Assembly (NCBI GenBank): GCA_030544215.1
Contig: JARZZO010000011.1
Coordinates: 50,031,587-50,095,586, forward strand
Direction of reading: 5' to 3'
Source of the DNA: Zantedeschia hybrid cultivar
Lineage: Eukaryota; Streptophyta; Magnoliopsida; Alismatales; Araceae
Length of the DNA: 64,000 nucleotides
Below the pieces are notes generated by a model, which was given only the letters and a program-made list of their open reading frames with translations, searched no databases and was not told where the DNA came from. This document shows positions 10,923 to 22,189 of this stretch, piece after piece. The position numbers and the translations under genes were made by a program. Each line of letters starts with the position of its first letter. The first letter of the stretch is position 1.

Positions 10923-13900
10923 CAATCGGGCCTTTTACCTCAGCCTGGCCCGTTACCACAACCTAAAGGGCCACAATTAGAGAATGCTAAAGCCATTTCA
11001 GCCCTTAGGAGTGGGAGAAGTTTAGAAAAACCATATGCAGATGGAGAGTTAGCCAAAGGTTCCACTGATGGGCTTCATGAAATTGAAAGTGAGAGTGAGG
11101 TTGAACCCATCATGGAGAAGTTGGAGGAGGATCTGAAAGGAAAATGGAAAATAGATGAAGGCCCAAGTTCGTATCAACCTCGGGTGCCATTTCCAAATGC
11201 CTTGTTAGCTAAGCCCAATGCCAGGAAGAAACCGGCCCAGAACGAGAAATTGTTGGATTTGTTCAAACAAGTCCAAATTAATATTCCACTCCTCGATGCC
11301 ATCAAGCATGTGCCAGCTTATGCTAAGTTTCTCAAGGAATTATGTACTCCACGAAGAGAATCTAGAATGGCACCCGAAAAGGTTCGGCTTTCAGAAGATG
11401 TAAGTGAGATTGTGATGAATCATCTTCCCAAGAAGTTGAAGGATCTTGGAGCACCTTTGATTTCATGTGACTTAGCTGGAGTTACATTAGATAGAGCTTT
11501 ATTGGATCTAGGTGCTAGTGTGAATCTATTGCCAACAGCCATTTATGAGAAATTTGATATTGGAGAATTAAAGCCCACACCCATCATCTTGCAGTTGGCT
11601 GATAGGTCTGTAAAAACTCCACGGGGATTAATTGAGGATGTTATTGTGAAGGTTCATCATTGTTATTTTCCCGTGGATTTTCTTATTTTGGATATGGCAT
11701 TACCTGAGGAACTCATTCATACTCCGATCATCCTAGGTCGTCCATTCTTAGCCACTGCCAAAACTAATATAAATTGTGAAACTGGCATAATGGACATTTC
11801 ATTTGGGGGTCAAAAGGTCCAGATTAATGTCTTCAAAGCATCTCAATACCCAGATCATGAAGAAGAATGCCATACTATTGATATCTTGGATAATCTGGCT
11901 GAAGAAAATGAGATGTCCACATATGACCTTTTGGAGGAAGCCAATATTTTAAAGGATTCGCCCGGCCCATTAACATCTTGGCCCAAGGTTGAACCATTAC
12001 CAGCTTTACAATCTGAGCCCGCTTTGCCATCTTTAGAGGACCCTCCTGAGCTTGAACTCAAACCATTACCTGAGTCTCTCAAGTATATCTTTTTGGGCCC
12101 GAACCAAACTCTCCCGGTCATCATTGCGGCAAATCTCACATCACCGCAGGAGGCCCAATTAACCGAGGTCCTCAAAGACCACAAGGGTGCCATTGGATGG
12201 TCGGTGGCAAATTTAAAGGGAATTAGCCCGTCCATTTTCATGCATCATATCTATATGGAAGCGAATTCTAAGCCCAGTCGGGAGATGCAAAGGCGGCTTA
12301 ATCCCAATATGAAAGAAGTGGTGAAGAAGGAAGTTGTGAAATGGCTGGATGCGGGTATCATTTACCCAATATCAGACAGTAAATGGGTCAGCCCAACCCA
12401 AGTGGTACCCAACAAATCTGGATTAACGGTTATCAAGAATGATCATGGAGAAGAGTTACCCACTAGGCTCACCACGGGATGGAGAGTGTGTATTGATTAC
12501 CGAAAGCTGAATCTCATAACTAAGAAGGATCACTTTCCACTCCCATTCATGGATCAGATTTTGGAAAAGTTATCGGGCCAGAAGTACTTCTGCTTCTTAG
12601 GTGGGTACTCCGGGTACAATCAAGTGGCTATTTACCCGAAAGATCAAGGAAAAACCATCTTTACGTGCCCTTATGGCACGTTTGCTTTTAGGAGAATGCC
12701 ATTTGGATTATGCAACGCACCAGCCACATTTCAACGGTGCATGATGGCTATATTCTTCGATATGGTGGGAGAATTCCTCGAAGTTTTTATGGATGATTTC
12801 TTAATCTTCGGGGATTCTTTTGAAAATTGCTTGGAAAATCTTAAACAAGTGCTAGCAAGATGCATAGACACCAATCTGATACTTAGCTGGGAAAAGAGCC
12901 ATTTTATGGTTCGAGAGGGCATTGTTCTAGGCCACATTGTGTCTGAAAGGGGGATAGATGTAGATAAAGCTAAGATCGATCTCATATCCAATCTCCCTCC
13001 TCCTACCTCGGTCAGACAGATCCGTTCATTCCTTGGCCATGCCGGTTTCTATCGCTGGTTTATCCACAATTTCTCTCAAATTGCCCGGCCTCTAACTCTT
13101 CTCCTAGCTAAGGATGTCCCTTTCCAAATGGATGAATCTTGCATCAAGGCATTCAATTCTCTGAAGGAATCTTTGACCAAAGCTCCGATTCTTCAATCTC
13201 CAGATTGGTCTTTACCCTTCGAAATCATGTGTGATGCCTCTGATTATGCTATCGATGCGATTTTGGGACAAAGAATCAACAAGTGTCCCGTGGTGATATA
13301 TTATGCAAGTCGTACCCTTGCCGATGCTCAAATGAATTATACCACCACAGAAAAGGAATTATTAGCTATAGTTTCTGCCCTAGAAAAATTCAGATCTTAT
13401 CTTTTAGGGGCAAAAGTCATAATCTATTCTGATCACTCAGCTCTGAAATACCTGTTGACCAAGAATGATGCAAAGCCTAGGCTTATTAGATGGATCTTAC
13501 TCCTTCAGGAATTTGATTTGGAAATTCGAGATAAGAAGGGTTCTGAGAATGTGGTAGCTGACCACCTATCCCGAATTCTGATCTCTGAAAGTACACCAAT
13601 CACTGATTCCTTTCCTGATGAGCATCTACTGACCATTTCTCACACTGTTGCACCTTGGTATGCTCATATTGTCAATTACAAGGTGGCTAATCAGCTTCCG
13701 AAAGGATGGACTAAAAGTGAAAAAGACAAATTCTTTTCTCAGGAAAAATATTATTTATGGGAGGATCCTGAATTATTCAAATTCTGTCCTGATCAAATCA
13801 TTAGGCGATGTGTTCCTGAAGAAGAACAACAGAGTGTTCTCAACTTCTGCCATAATCTAGCTTGTGGGGGCCATTTCTCAGGAAAGAAAACTGCAGCCAA

Positions 13901-14942
13901 AGTCCTGCAAAGTGATTTTTACTGGCCCACACTTTTCAAAGATGACCATGAATTTAGCAAAACTTGCCTTCGATGTCAGGCCGTAGGAAATATGGTGAAA
14001 AGGGATATGATGCCACTGAACCCAATCTTGGTGGTTGAAGTCTTTGATGTTTGGGGAATTGACTTTATGGGACCTTTTCCACCCTCTTTTGGACATACAT
14101 ATATTTTTGTAGCGGTGGATTATGTCTTTAAGTAGATTGAAGCAGTAGCCACCCGAACCAATGATCATAAAGTGGTCATTAAATTCGTTCAGAAGAATAT
14201 CTTTTCTTGGTTCGGATGGCCTAAAGCTATCATAAGTGATGGGGGAACGCATTTCACGAATTACCAGTTTCGAGCTTTTCTTAAGAAGTATGGGATTAAT
14301 CACAAAGTAGCTACCCCTTATCATCCCCAAACCAGTGGCCAAGTGGAAGTTTCCAATAGAGAGATTAAGAATATTCTGCAAAAGTTCGTTAGGCCCGATA
14401 GAAAAGATTGGTCTGAAAGATTGGATGATGCCTTATGGGCCTATCGGACTGCTTATAAAACTCCTATTGGCATGTCTCCTTATCGCCTGGTTTTTGGAAA
14501 AGCGTGCCACCTTCCGATGGAATTGGAACATAGGGCTTATTGGGCCATCAAACAAGTCAATCTGGACCTAGCCCAAACTGGTTCCCACCGAACCTTACAA
14601 CTGAGTGAGCTAGAAGAGTTGCGCAATGAGGCCTATGAAAACTCAAAGATTTATAAAGCCAAAACTAAAGCTTTCCATGATAAACATATTGTGAGAAAAT
14701 CCTTTCTTCCAAATCAGAAAGTTTGGCTATTTAATTGTACGCTCCGCTTGTTTCCAGGAAAACTGAAATCCAGATGGGATGGACCCTTTGTGGTCGTTAA
14801 AGCCTTCGATCATGGAGCCGTTAAAATTCTGAATCCCAAGAGTGAGAACACTTTCACTGTTAATGGTCAACGGTTGAAACCATTCATTGAAAATCTTCAA
14901 AATGCACCACCTGAATCCATAGAACTGAGTGATCCACATTAA
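10923..14942 (+). pseudogene. Element A pol: protease, reverse transcriptase, RNase H, integrase
   Basis: This is the same frame as gag. The aspartic protease has LLDLGASVNLLP (about 11505-11535) and ILGRPFL. RT has WRVCIDYRKLN, then FLGGYSGYNQ near 12595, MPFGLCNAPATF and VFMDDFL (about 12784-12804). The first RT motif normally carries Asp where this copy has the first Gly, so the catalytic site is changed. RNase H has MCDASDYAID, TEKELLAI and SDHSALKYLL. Integrase has an HNLACGGH...CLRCQ zinc region, then GIDFMGPF, SDGGTHF and the SGQVEVSNREIK segment with the catalytic Glu. A TAG at 14133-14135 breaks integrase between its first and second catalytic Asp. The C-terminal part after 14700 matches the usual end. 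No envelope-like frame follows. Confidence 0.92.
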
Positions 14943-16074
14943 CTGAACTTCCGTCTGGCTCAAGACGATAAACTTAGCGCTTGTTGGGAGGCAACCCAAT
15001 ATTTTACTTCAGTTTTTGTATTTCTTTTTAGGTCCTTGAGCAGCAGTCGCCGTGGGTATGTCGCATCCTCTTCATTACAGGTTGTTTCGCTCCTTCACAA
15101 TTCTCTTCTGGCTGACATGTTTTTCATATATTTTATGCCATTGAGGACAATGTCAATCAAGTTGGGGGGTGGGAAAATCAATTTGATATGCATTTATTGG
15201 AAAATCTTTTGAAGAAAACTGATATCTTTCACTGAAAAATGTTCAAAAGTTTCTTTTCACATCCTATGAAAATTGCATGAAAATGATATTTCATTAAGTA
15301 AATTTTAAACAAATCAGTTTTTTTTGGTTGTCACATTGGTTAAAGAACCTTCAAAGTTTAAATATCCCACTTCACAAAAATCCACGGCAAGATGATTTTC
15401 ACACACACACGGCCACTTTGAATAAATGAATGATCTTAAAAGTATAGAATTGCTGGAATTAACCTTAAGGATAAGACTACTTATTCTAATTTTTCTTTTG
15501 GGTTGAACGAAAGGAATGTGTAGGATTCGTAATAGGGGACTGTCCCACTCAGCACTCTAAAAGAGGCGGTCATTTAAAAATGGACAGCTGTAAACACTAA
15601 AGGCGATAGAAGGCATTAAAAGTGTTAAAGGAAAGAGAGTGGCAAAAAGTACGCACTCTCAAAAGCAAAAGTACAATGAAACGAAAAAGCCACGCTAAAA
15701 AGTCCATCGTACCAAAAACATGACCAAGTCGTGCAAAGTGCTGAGTTGGGACGGGAACTGAAAAACGGTCCTCACTGACTGATCGGGAAATCTTTTATTC
15801 TCTTCTCCTCCCCAGGTAGTCTTATCTAAAGGGTAGTAAAGGCAAGAATATACCAGAAAGGTCGGAAACGAGTTCTAAGCGTGCCAATTTTCATGCACAA
15901 TCACCTGTCGTGAATCAAAATATTGTGGGATATGAAAACTTTAGCTTAACCAATCGACTACCACTTAAATTGATTGTGAAAGATACTACAAATGAAGCAT
16001 GATAATTCATTGTTTGTCCTAACTTTTCCTTATTTGCATTGCTAAGGGACTAGCAATGAGTAAGTTGGGGGGTG
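14943..16074 (+). other. Element A 3' non-coding region with purine tracts
   Basis: No gene is seen. An internal GTTGGGGGGTGGGAAAA (15161-15177) resembles the final polypurine tract, TAAGTTGGGGGGTG (16061-16074), which directly precedes the 3' LTR. Athila elements often carry an env-like frame here; none is recognisable. Confidence 0.75.
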
Positions 16075-17967
16075 TGATAAAGTGTTAAATTGATCATTTA
16101 AGGGCAATCATATGCATCATACTCATGTTTTTATCTGTAAAATAGCATGAAATGATAGATAATTACGTACCAAGTCCAACGGTACCAATTTCGTCAAATT
16201 CTGACTTAAAAACATCGTCATTTCATGTGATTAATGGAGTATAGCGCATTTGCGGTTTTTCGACAAAACCGAGACGAATTGAATAAATATAATGATATTT
16301 TTATGATAATGTGCTAATTTATATTTATTTTATGTGAACAGGATATGCCGATGATGCAGTGCAGCTGGTGGAGTTTCTGGAAATTTGGGGGAGGTCTAGT
16401 ATTCGGATTTCAATAAATTCGACTAAAGTATGGGTAAAAATGTAATTTGATGTCCTAATATTGCTCTGATTCCTTCTTTCTCTGGAGTTTTCCAAAACCC
16501 TCTATTTCCTTCCTTCTCTCCAATTTCCCAACCACATCCGTTCCTTTCTTTATTTTAAAACCCTCTCTCTCTTTTTAAAGGAACCTCTCCAAATCCGAAT
16601 CCGGGTCCTTCTCCAAGCTTCTCCCACACTCTCTCTCTCTTCTCTCCCATATATTCCAACCTCCACAGCCGACTCCTCCTGTCACTACTATTCTTTCTCC
16701 AGATTTCCTCTCTCTCGGTTTTTCTCCTACATCCTCTCCCTCTTCTCTTCTAACCCAAATCTCCCGCAGCTCTCCGTCCCTCTTCTCTTCTCTCTCTCGG
16801 TTTCTCTCTTTCTCTCCCTCTGTTTTCTCTTTCTCGATTCCTCCTCTCCCGCAGCTTTTCTCTCTCTTTCTCCCACGCACAGTGCTCTCTCTAGGTTTTC
16901 TCCTCCACCCAGCCAGTTCTCTTTTTCTCTCTCTTCTATTCCTCTCTCCCGCAACCTCTCTCCAGCAACCCCCTCCACAGCTTCTCCCTCTCCACGGTTC
17001 TCTCTCTCCCCGGCGAGCTCTCCACACGCCGCCAGCCGGGTTTCTCCAGCACCGCCGGTCTCCTCCATGCACACCTGCACGTAGCCGACCTTCACGCATG
17101 CAGCAAAGCCCTCCAGCTCCACGCGTGCGCATGCATGCTCGGTGAAACCCGGTGTTCCTACACGCACCAGCAAAGCCCGGCAAGCTCCTCCACGCGCCTG
17201 AAGTTGCCAGCCGTCCAAGTACCGAAGCTTCTCCACGTGCATGCATGCTCGGCCAAGCAAGCTCCTCCACCGTCCAGCTTCACAGCACTTGAAGCCTGCA
17301 CCAGCAGCGGCCATCTCCTGTTCTCCACGTCTCAGCTACGCAGTAGCCAGCTCTTCCAGCACCCCTTCAAGTTCCACGCAGCAGCAGTCAGCAGCACCAG
17401 TGGTCCACTGCACCACTTTCTCACCAGCGGCTCATTGCGCCGGCAAAACCCACAGCTGTTGTTATTCTGTTCCTTCCCTTTCCCCATTAGTATAGTATTA
17501 GTTTATTTAATTAGGATTAGTTAGTGGCTATTTGATGTTTTGTTTATTTAGTTTAAGGATATTAAACCATTAAATTTTGTAATTTGTTTCATGATTTTTA
17601 GTTAATTAATAATTTACACAGTTTAATAACAGTTTCTTTGATATTTTTTTAGTTGTGCTTGTTTTCCTTATATGCTTGTGTTTAATTTTTGAAAAAGAAA
17701 AAAAAAAGAATTTGTTTAGTTTACGCAATTATATTTTTAAGTAGCATTAGTTAATTGAGTTTTAGTTTAATTAAGTAATTAGTTCACTTAAATTCTCAAC
17801 TTTTTAGACTAACTAAATTCCAAGGTTTTCAAAATTAAAATTTTATCTCCCTATGGATCGACTCGGACTCACCATTATTAATTTTCAAAATTGAATTTGA
17901 GTAAGCCGAATAAATTTAGATTGAACGTTCTCATGAGTGTTTAACGATGCACAATTCGGAACGATCA
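16075..17967 (+). repeat. Element A 3' LTR (1893 bp)
   Basis: It starts TGATAAAGTG and ends GGAACGATCA, and is collinear with 6689-8573. It is followed by AGCTT, the second target copy, and by the rest of the element C LTR. Confidence 0.93.
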
Positions 17968-18581
17968 AGCTTCTTCAACTTCTTGAACCTCCTTCCAACC
18001 TTTTCGAACCTTTTTCGATGACCAAGGGCTTGGATTTATATAGAACTAATGTTAGGGCTCTTACGTGCCTCTACGGCCACTTATAGATCAACTTGAAAAA
18101 GTTTGAAGCCAATCAAAGTAAGGAAACAAGATAATCTCGGCCAAATCAGCATTATCTGTAATTAACTAAATCGCGTCGCCCGAGGGAGACGACTTTTAGC
18201 TAAATTAAAGCTAAGATAATGCGGAGAAGGAAACCGAAAGAAGTAGGAAACCTAAATGGCGTCAGGGTACCAAGACGTGTTTTAGTTAATTAGGAAATTA
18301 ATTAAAAATCAAATTAGAAATCGAAATGAATTAGGAAACCTAAATGGCGTCCACCATGCGCGACGTCATTTAGTGAAATTTCATATTTCGATTAAGAATC
18401 TGAGTTAAAACCAATTTCATCTAATAACTTAAATAGCGTCGTGATATGCCAACGTCATTCAGACAATTAATCCATAAAATTTTAATAAAAATCAATTATT
18501 GATTAAACATCAGACCATTTTGGGACATTATTATATGATATGAAACTTACTCAATATGATGTCAAAATTAGCGTGTTTACA
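17968..18581 (-). repeat. Element C LTR, proximal piece (element-sense 5' half)
   Basis: Read on the minus strand it starts TGTAAACACGCTAATTTTGA at 18581, matching the start of the B2 LTR at 45179. It holds palindromes of the GCGTCG type (18175-18205, 18340-18362, 18430-18455) and a TATA-like TATATAAAT (complement of 18034-18042). Confidence 0.88.
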
Positions 18582-18595
18582 GTTGCCCCACCTTG
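18582..18595 (-). other. Element C polypurine tract
   Basis: The minus strand reads CAAGGTGGGGCAAC directly before the LTR start. This marks the LTR as a 3' LTR for the sequence to its right and fixes the orientation of the PMD genes as antisense. Confidence 0.8.
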
Positions 18596-19937
18596 ATATT
18601 GACTTTGCAAGGGAGTGAAATGAAATGGAATGTACTGAAAAAGGTGATGCCAAGGTGTGATGAGACACGCTCTCAACATCATATGATAGAAATTTTTCTT
18701 AAAAACAATAAGTGAAGATAACTCAAAGAGATCAATGGAATCAATCATGTATGGATGAGGTAGACAAGGAAACAGAATAAGGTCGATCAACCTCTGCGAT
18801 CGGGAAGTACCCTAGGTCACAAACCTTACAGGTTTCATCATGGGGAGCAGTTACCAGCCAATGTGGAAGTGTTGCAACTATGATAGATCTTAAAAGGAAA
18901 CAAGAAAAATTTGAGATAAAGAATCTAAGAAAGGATAGAATTCCAAAGATATCTTCAAGAAAATGCTCAAAGATAATTAAGATACTCAATTTAGAATAGA
19001 ATATTTCATGTCATGTAAGATTTATATGATCAATGGTTTAAAACTTAATCAATAATTAATTCTTATCACAATTATTACAAAGTCCTACATGATGCATGCT
19101 GGGCTAAAAGAAAAATATAAAATAAAATAAAATATAAATTAATCAAGGATAATATTGTTAAATTGTTATTAATGAGTCAAGATACCAATTCTGCAATTCA
19201 GTGCTAAGTCGAAGCTTGTTTGTCTACGCACCGTTTCACAAAAGTGGTACTATCATCCCCATCAATTAACAATCCAACGGCTTATCCATACGGTTAAGAA
19301 TCCTTTGGAATTATCACAATTTTTGTTGAAGGGTAATTCAAATTCCAGTTTCATCAAAACTACAAGGTCCTTGATATATTCTAATAAATATTTAACATAT
19401 AATAATGATGATGCAATCAATTACATAATGAAATACAATGATAGAGATAAAGATAACTGTCTTTTTAGCCACGGTTAGGACTCATGAATTCCCATAGTGG
19501 GATCTTTTTGAGGTTTTCAACTTCATTGACACTCCTTTGAATTTCCTGCACTCAGAAATCATCAGTAATTTCAAGCAAATTATGCAATTAAGAATCAAAT
19601 ATAGATAAACATGGAATTTCGGACAAATAACAGGAAAATCATGAAACGCGTCGTGTCGAGCCGACATCATTTGAATGACGTTGCTGATCAAAGATGTCTT
19701 TTAACCCAGAGAGATAGGTTTCCTGTGTTCAATCTGGAGTCCAATTCTCTTCAATAAATATCTCTTCTCCAATTCGGAAAAAGGCTTTTCAATGTCGCAA
19801 ACCTCTATACATAAGCTTCCACAACTTATATCAAGACAAATCCATGCACAAACTAGGGATCAAAGCAATAGATTCTCTCCAAAACTCAAGATTTCAAAGT
19901 TTTGAGGAAAAAAAACTCAAGGAATTCAAGGAAAGAG
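18596..19937. other. Non-coding interval between element C 3' end and PMD gene 1
   Basis: AT-rich and without a convincing gene. A palindrome of the AAACGCGTCG type lies at 19643-19672, and a TATA-like ATAAATAT lies at 19754-19761 upstream of the plus-strand gene. Confidence 0.6.
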
Positions 19938-21331
19938 ATGGATTTTTCAAACAAGAGGGTGAGAAAAACACTTGAGAAGATTTCTGAGGTAAAGTATCAT
20001 CTAAGCGGACGAGATCCTAACCTACAAGTAAGTCAATCTCTCTAACCTTCTAATCAAATCCTCTCATATTGTTCTTCATGTTCAGATAGAACTTTTTCAA
20101 ATTATTCTTTTTTATTCATCTTAGGGATATCCTTTCTTCTCCGGTCCAAAAAGATTCTCTTCATTTCCTTGGATCTAAAAGCTTGTGAGCAAGATCAATA
20201 TATCTATGCAATCATATATTTCCAAGTGGCATATCCAAGGATTAATCGTTCATGCCAAACACTATAAGAGCACAAGCATTGATTGGGCGGCTATGGGGGT
20301 TTTGATTGAGTTGTGGCATCCACAAACTCATACTTTTCTATTCACCACGTTTGAAGCCACCATCATTCTTAAAGAAGCTGAACTTTTATTAGGCCTTCCT
20401 AAACTCAAGATGAGCAATGATGAACCGTATTTGAATGATATGATGTTTATGAGGGACATAATCACTGGTCAACAATTGTTAGAAAAGATTATGAAGAGTT
20501 CAAAGAAAGTTCAAGGCTGTCTTATGAAGAAGGGAATTAATCTTACAAAATTAGCTGAATGGACTTTGAAAAAGATTGAAGATCTCAAGGATGAAGAAAC
20601 ATAAGCCATGATGAAGGCGTTCACCATATGCTTAGCTGGAGCTTTACTATTCCCTTCCTAAGATAATATCCTAGAAGATAATCAAGTGAATGCAATCAAT
20701 GGGATCTTTGAAGGAAAGCCAATTAGCACGGCGGTCCTAGCTTACCTCTACAGTGGGCTCTCTGCAGCTTCTACGGGTCAGTCTCCTTTTGGTTGTATAC
20801 TACTCTTTACACTGTGGGTTGAATTTCATTTCAAATTCTACCACAATTCCAAGGATATCTCAAATATATCAACAAAGTCCCATCTTCCACATCTCTAATA
20901 TTGTGAAGTTGAACCACAACATGACTAATCGAGTGCCCAACTTCAAGACTCAAGCTGACTGGCGCACTTACTTGAAGACCATACTGAAAACCAGATTTGA
21001 ATCCTCACCACTTGCTCTCATAAAGAAGGCGATTCGCGTGCGCCGTGGTGCTGGCACAGAGCTCCGACTGATCGGGGCTACTGAGTTCGTTCTATATAAT
21101 CATCATCACTGCCATCCTCAACCTAGTATGCCACGCCATGAATTCCCAGAATTTTCCAATCTCTCTCAAATTAAGAAGCGTACATTGGAAACTGACGAAG
21201 ATTATGAGGCGACTGAGCTCATTGCTACTCTGTGGAATATTAGCTTCACCTATCATGTAAAACCTTCTCATAAAGCCAATAGAGGACTGTCAGAAATATA
21301 TGTAAATGAGCTTCAGAAAATTTGTCCTTGA
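19938..21331 (+). pseudogene. Plant mobile domain protein, antisense gene 1 of element C (decayed)
   Basis: Exon 1 is 19938-20027 (30 codons, ending CTACAA/GTAAGT); the intron is 20028-20124 (97 nt, ending ATCTTAG); exon 2 starts at 20125. From the exon 2 start to the conserved Met of the MQSYISKWHI block is 28 codons, the same distance as in E1 gene 1 (MRVYMHRWNL). The core reads MGVLIELWHPQTHTFLF and FEATIILKEAELLLGL, later LAYLYSGLSAAS and ADWRTYL. In-frame stops occur at 20176-20178 (TAA), 20602-20604 (TAA) and 20659-20661 (TAA), and a frameshift lies near 20890-20930, so it is a pseudogene. It lies on the plus strand, opposite to the LTR of element C, between that LTR and PMD gene 2. Confidence 0.82.
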
Positions 21332-21502
21332 AAGCTCTTCCTTATCTTCCATTTGATGTAATTTCAATTTTATTTTCAATGAAGAATCCATCCTTTATAC
21401 CATAGAAATCAACCATTAATGTTCTGTGATTTATTCAAAATTTTTCCTTTACTAAAACCATGATTTTTCCTTAAAACATCAACCTTCGGATTTATTTAAT
21501 GT

Positions 21503-21936
21503 AAATCGCGTCCACTTAGGAAGATGCCGTTCAACCTTCATTAATTTCCGAAATTGCAAAGATTAATTCCTTAAAACCCCATATTATACATAAAACGTGT
21601 TTGCCCTAGGAGGCGCCTTTCAAGTCTCTCTCCTATATTCCAAAAATTTATATCATTAAATTCCCCTTAAACGCATCTTGTATGTAAGACGTCATTAAAT
21701 TCTCTCTCTTCGTTTTCCACATAATTCTGCCATTAATCATGTAATTAATCTACTGAAACGCGTCGTCGTAGGAGGACGCGTTTAATCATTATCCGTGGTA
21801 CGGCTCTGACCAGAATTGGAAGTTTAATCTAAATGGCATCGTGATCTAGGGACGCGGTTCACACAATTTCAAAAATTCTGAATTGCTGCTTTAATTTATG
21901 TGCTTTGAACCGCGTCGCTGTCCAATGACGCGTTTT
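21503..21936. repeat. Six GCGTC palindromes between PMD genes 1 and 2 (element C)
   Basis: They start near 21503, 21592, 21669, 21756, 21831 and 21907, so 75-89 bp apart, each 28-32 nt. The best is 21756-21783, with perfect 9-bp arms AAACGCGTC / GACGCGTTT around a 10-nt loop. They end about 50 bp upstream of a TATA-like TCTTAAAACT near 21986, in front of gene 2. Confidence 0.85.
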
Positions 21937-22189
21937 AACTTTCCTGAACAGAGCCTGCGCGAGCCCGACCCCTTTCTTCCTTATTCTCTTAAAACTCTAT
22001 TCTCTCTCCTCCCGTGCTCTTGCTCTCTCTCCAGCGAACCTTGCGGATTCCGGCCATCCTCTCCACTTCTGGCCCTCTCTTCAACTCCGACGATCTTCTC
22101 CGGCAACCACCGACCATCCTCCTCTCTCTCTATCTCTCTCTCTCGGATCCCTCTTTTCCTCCTCATCCAAAAACCTTTCAAACCTCGCC

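Larger units (their letters stand above)
6684..17972 (+). mobile_element. A: near full-length Athila-type Ty3/gypsy retrotransposon with target duplication
   Basis: LTRs 6689-8573 and 16075-17967 flank a primer site (8579-8596), a leader, one gag-pol frame (9522-14942), a 1.1 kb 3' non-coding region and a purine tract. The target duplication is AGCCT at 6684-6688 and AGCTT at 17968-17972, with one mismatch. The LTR pair is similar throughout, apart from small changes such as an extra GAGTTTCTG-like segment near 16367 in the 3' copy, which suggests a fairly recent insertion. The primer site and the protein motifs place it in the Athila lineage. Three in-frame stops, a changed RT aspartate and a short gag make it non-autonomous now. 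Confidence 0.93.

Noticed and set aside
14943..16074. An envelope-like gene in element A
   Set aside because: No frame of useful length and no signal or membrane segment pattern is present.
16575..17524. Open frames in both strands of the element A LTRs (also 7179-8130)
   Set aside because: They come from the CT-rich LTR tract, have no domain, and recur identically in both LTRs.
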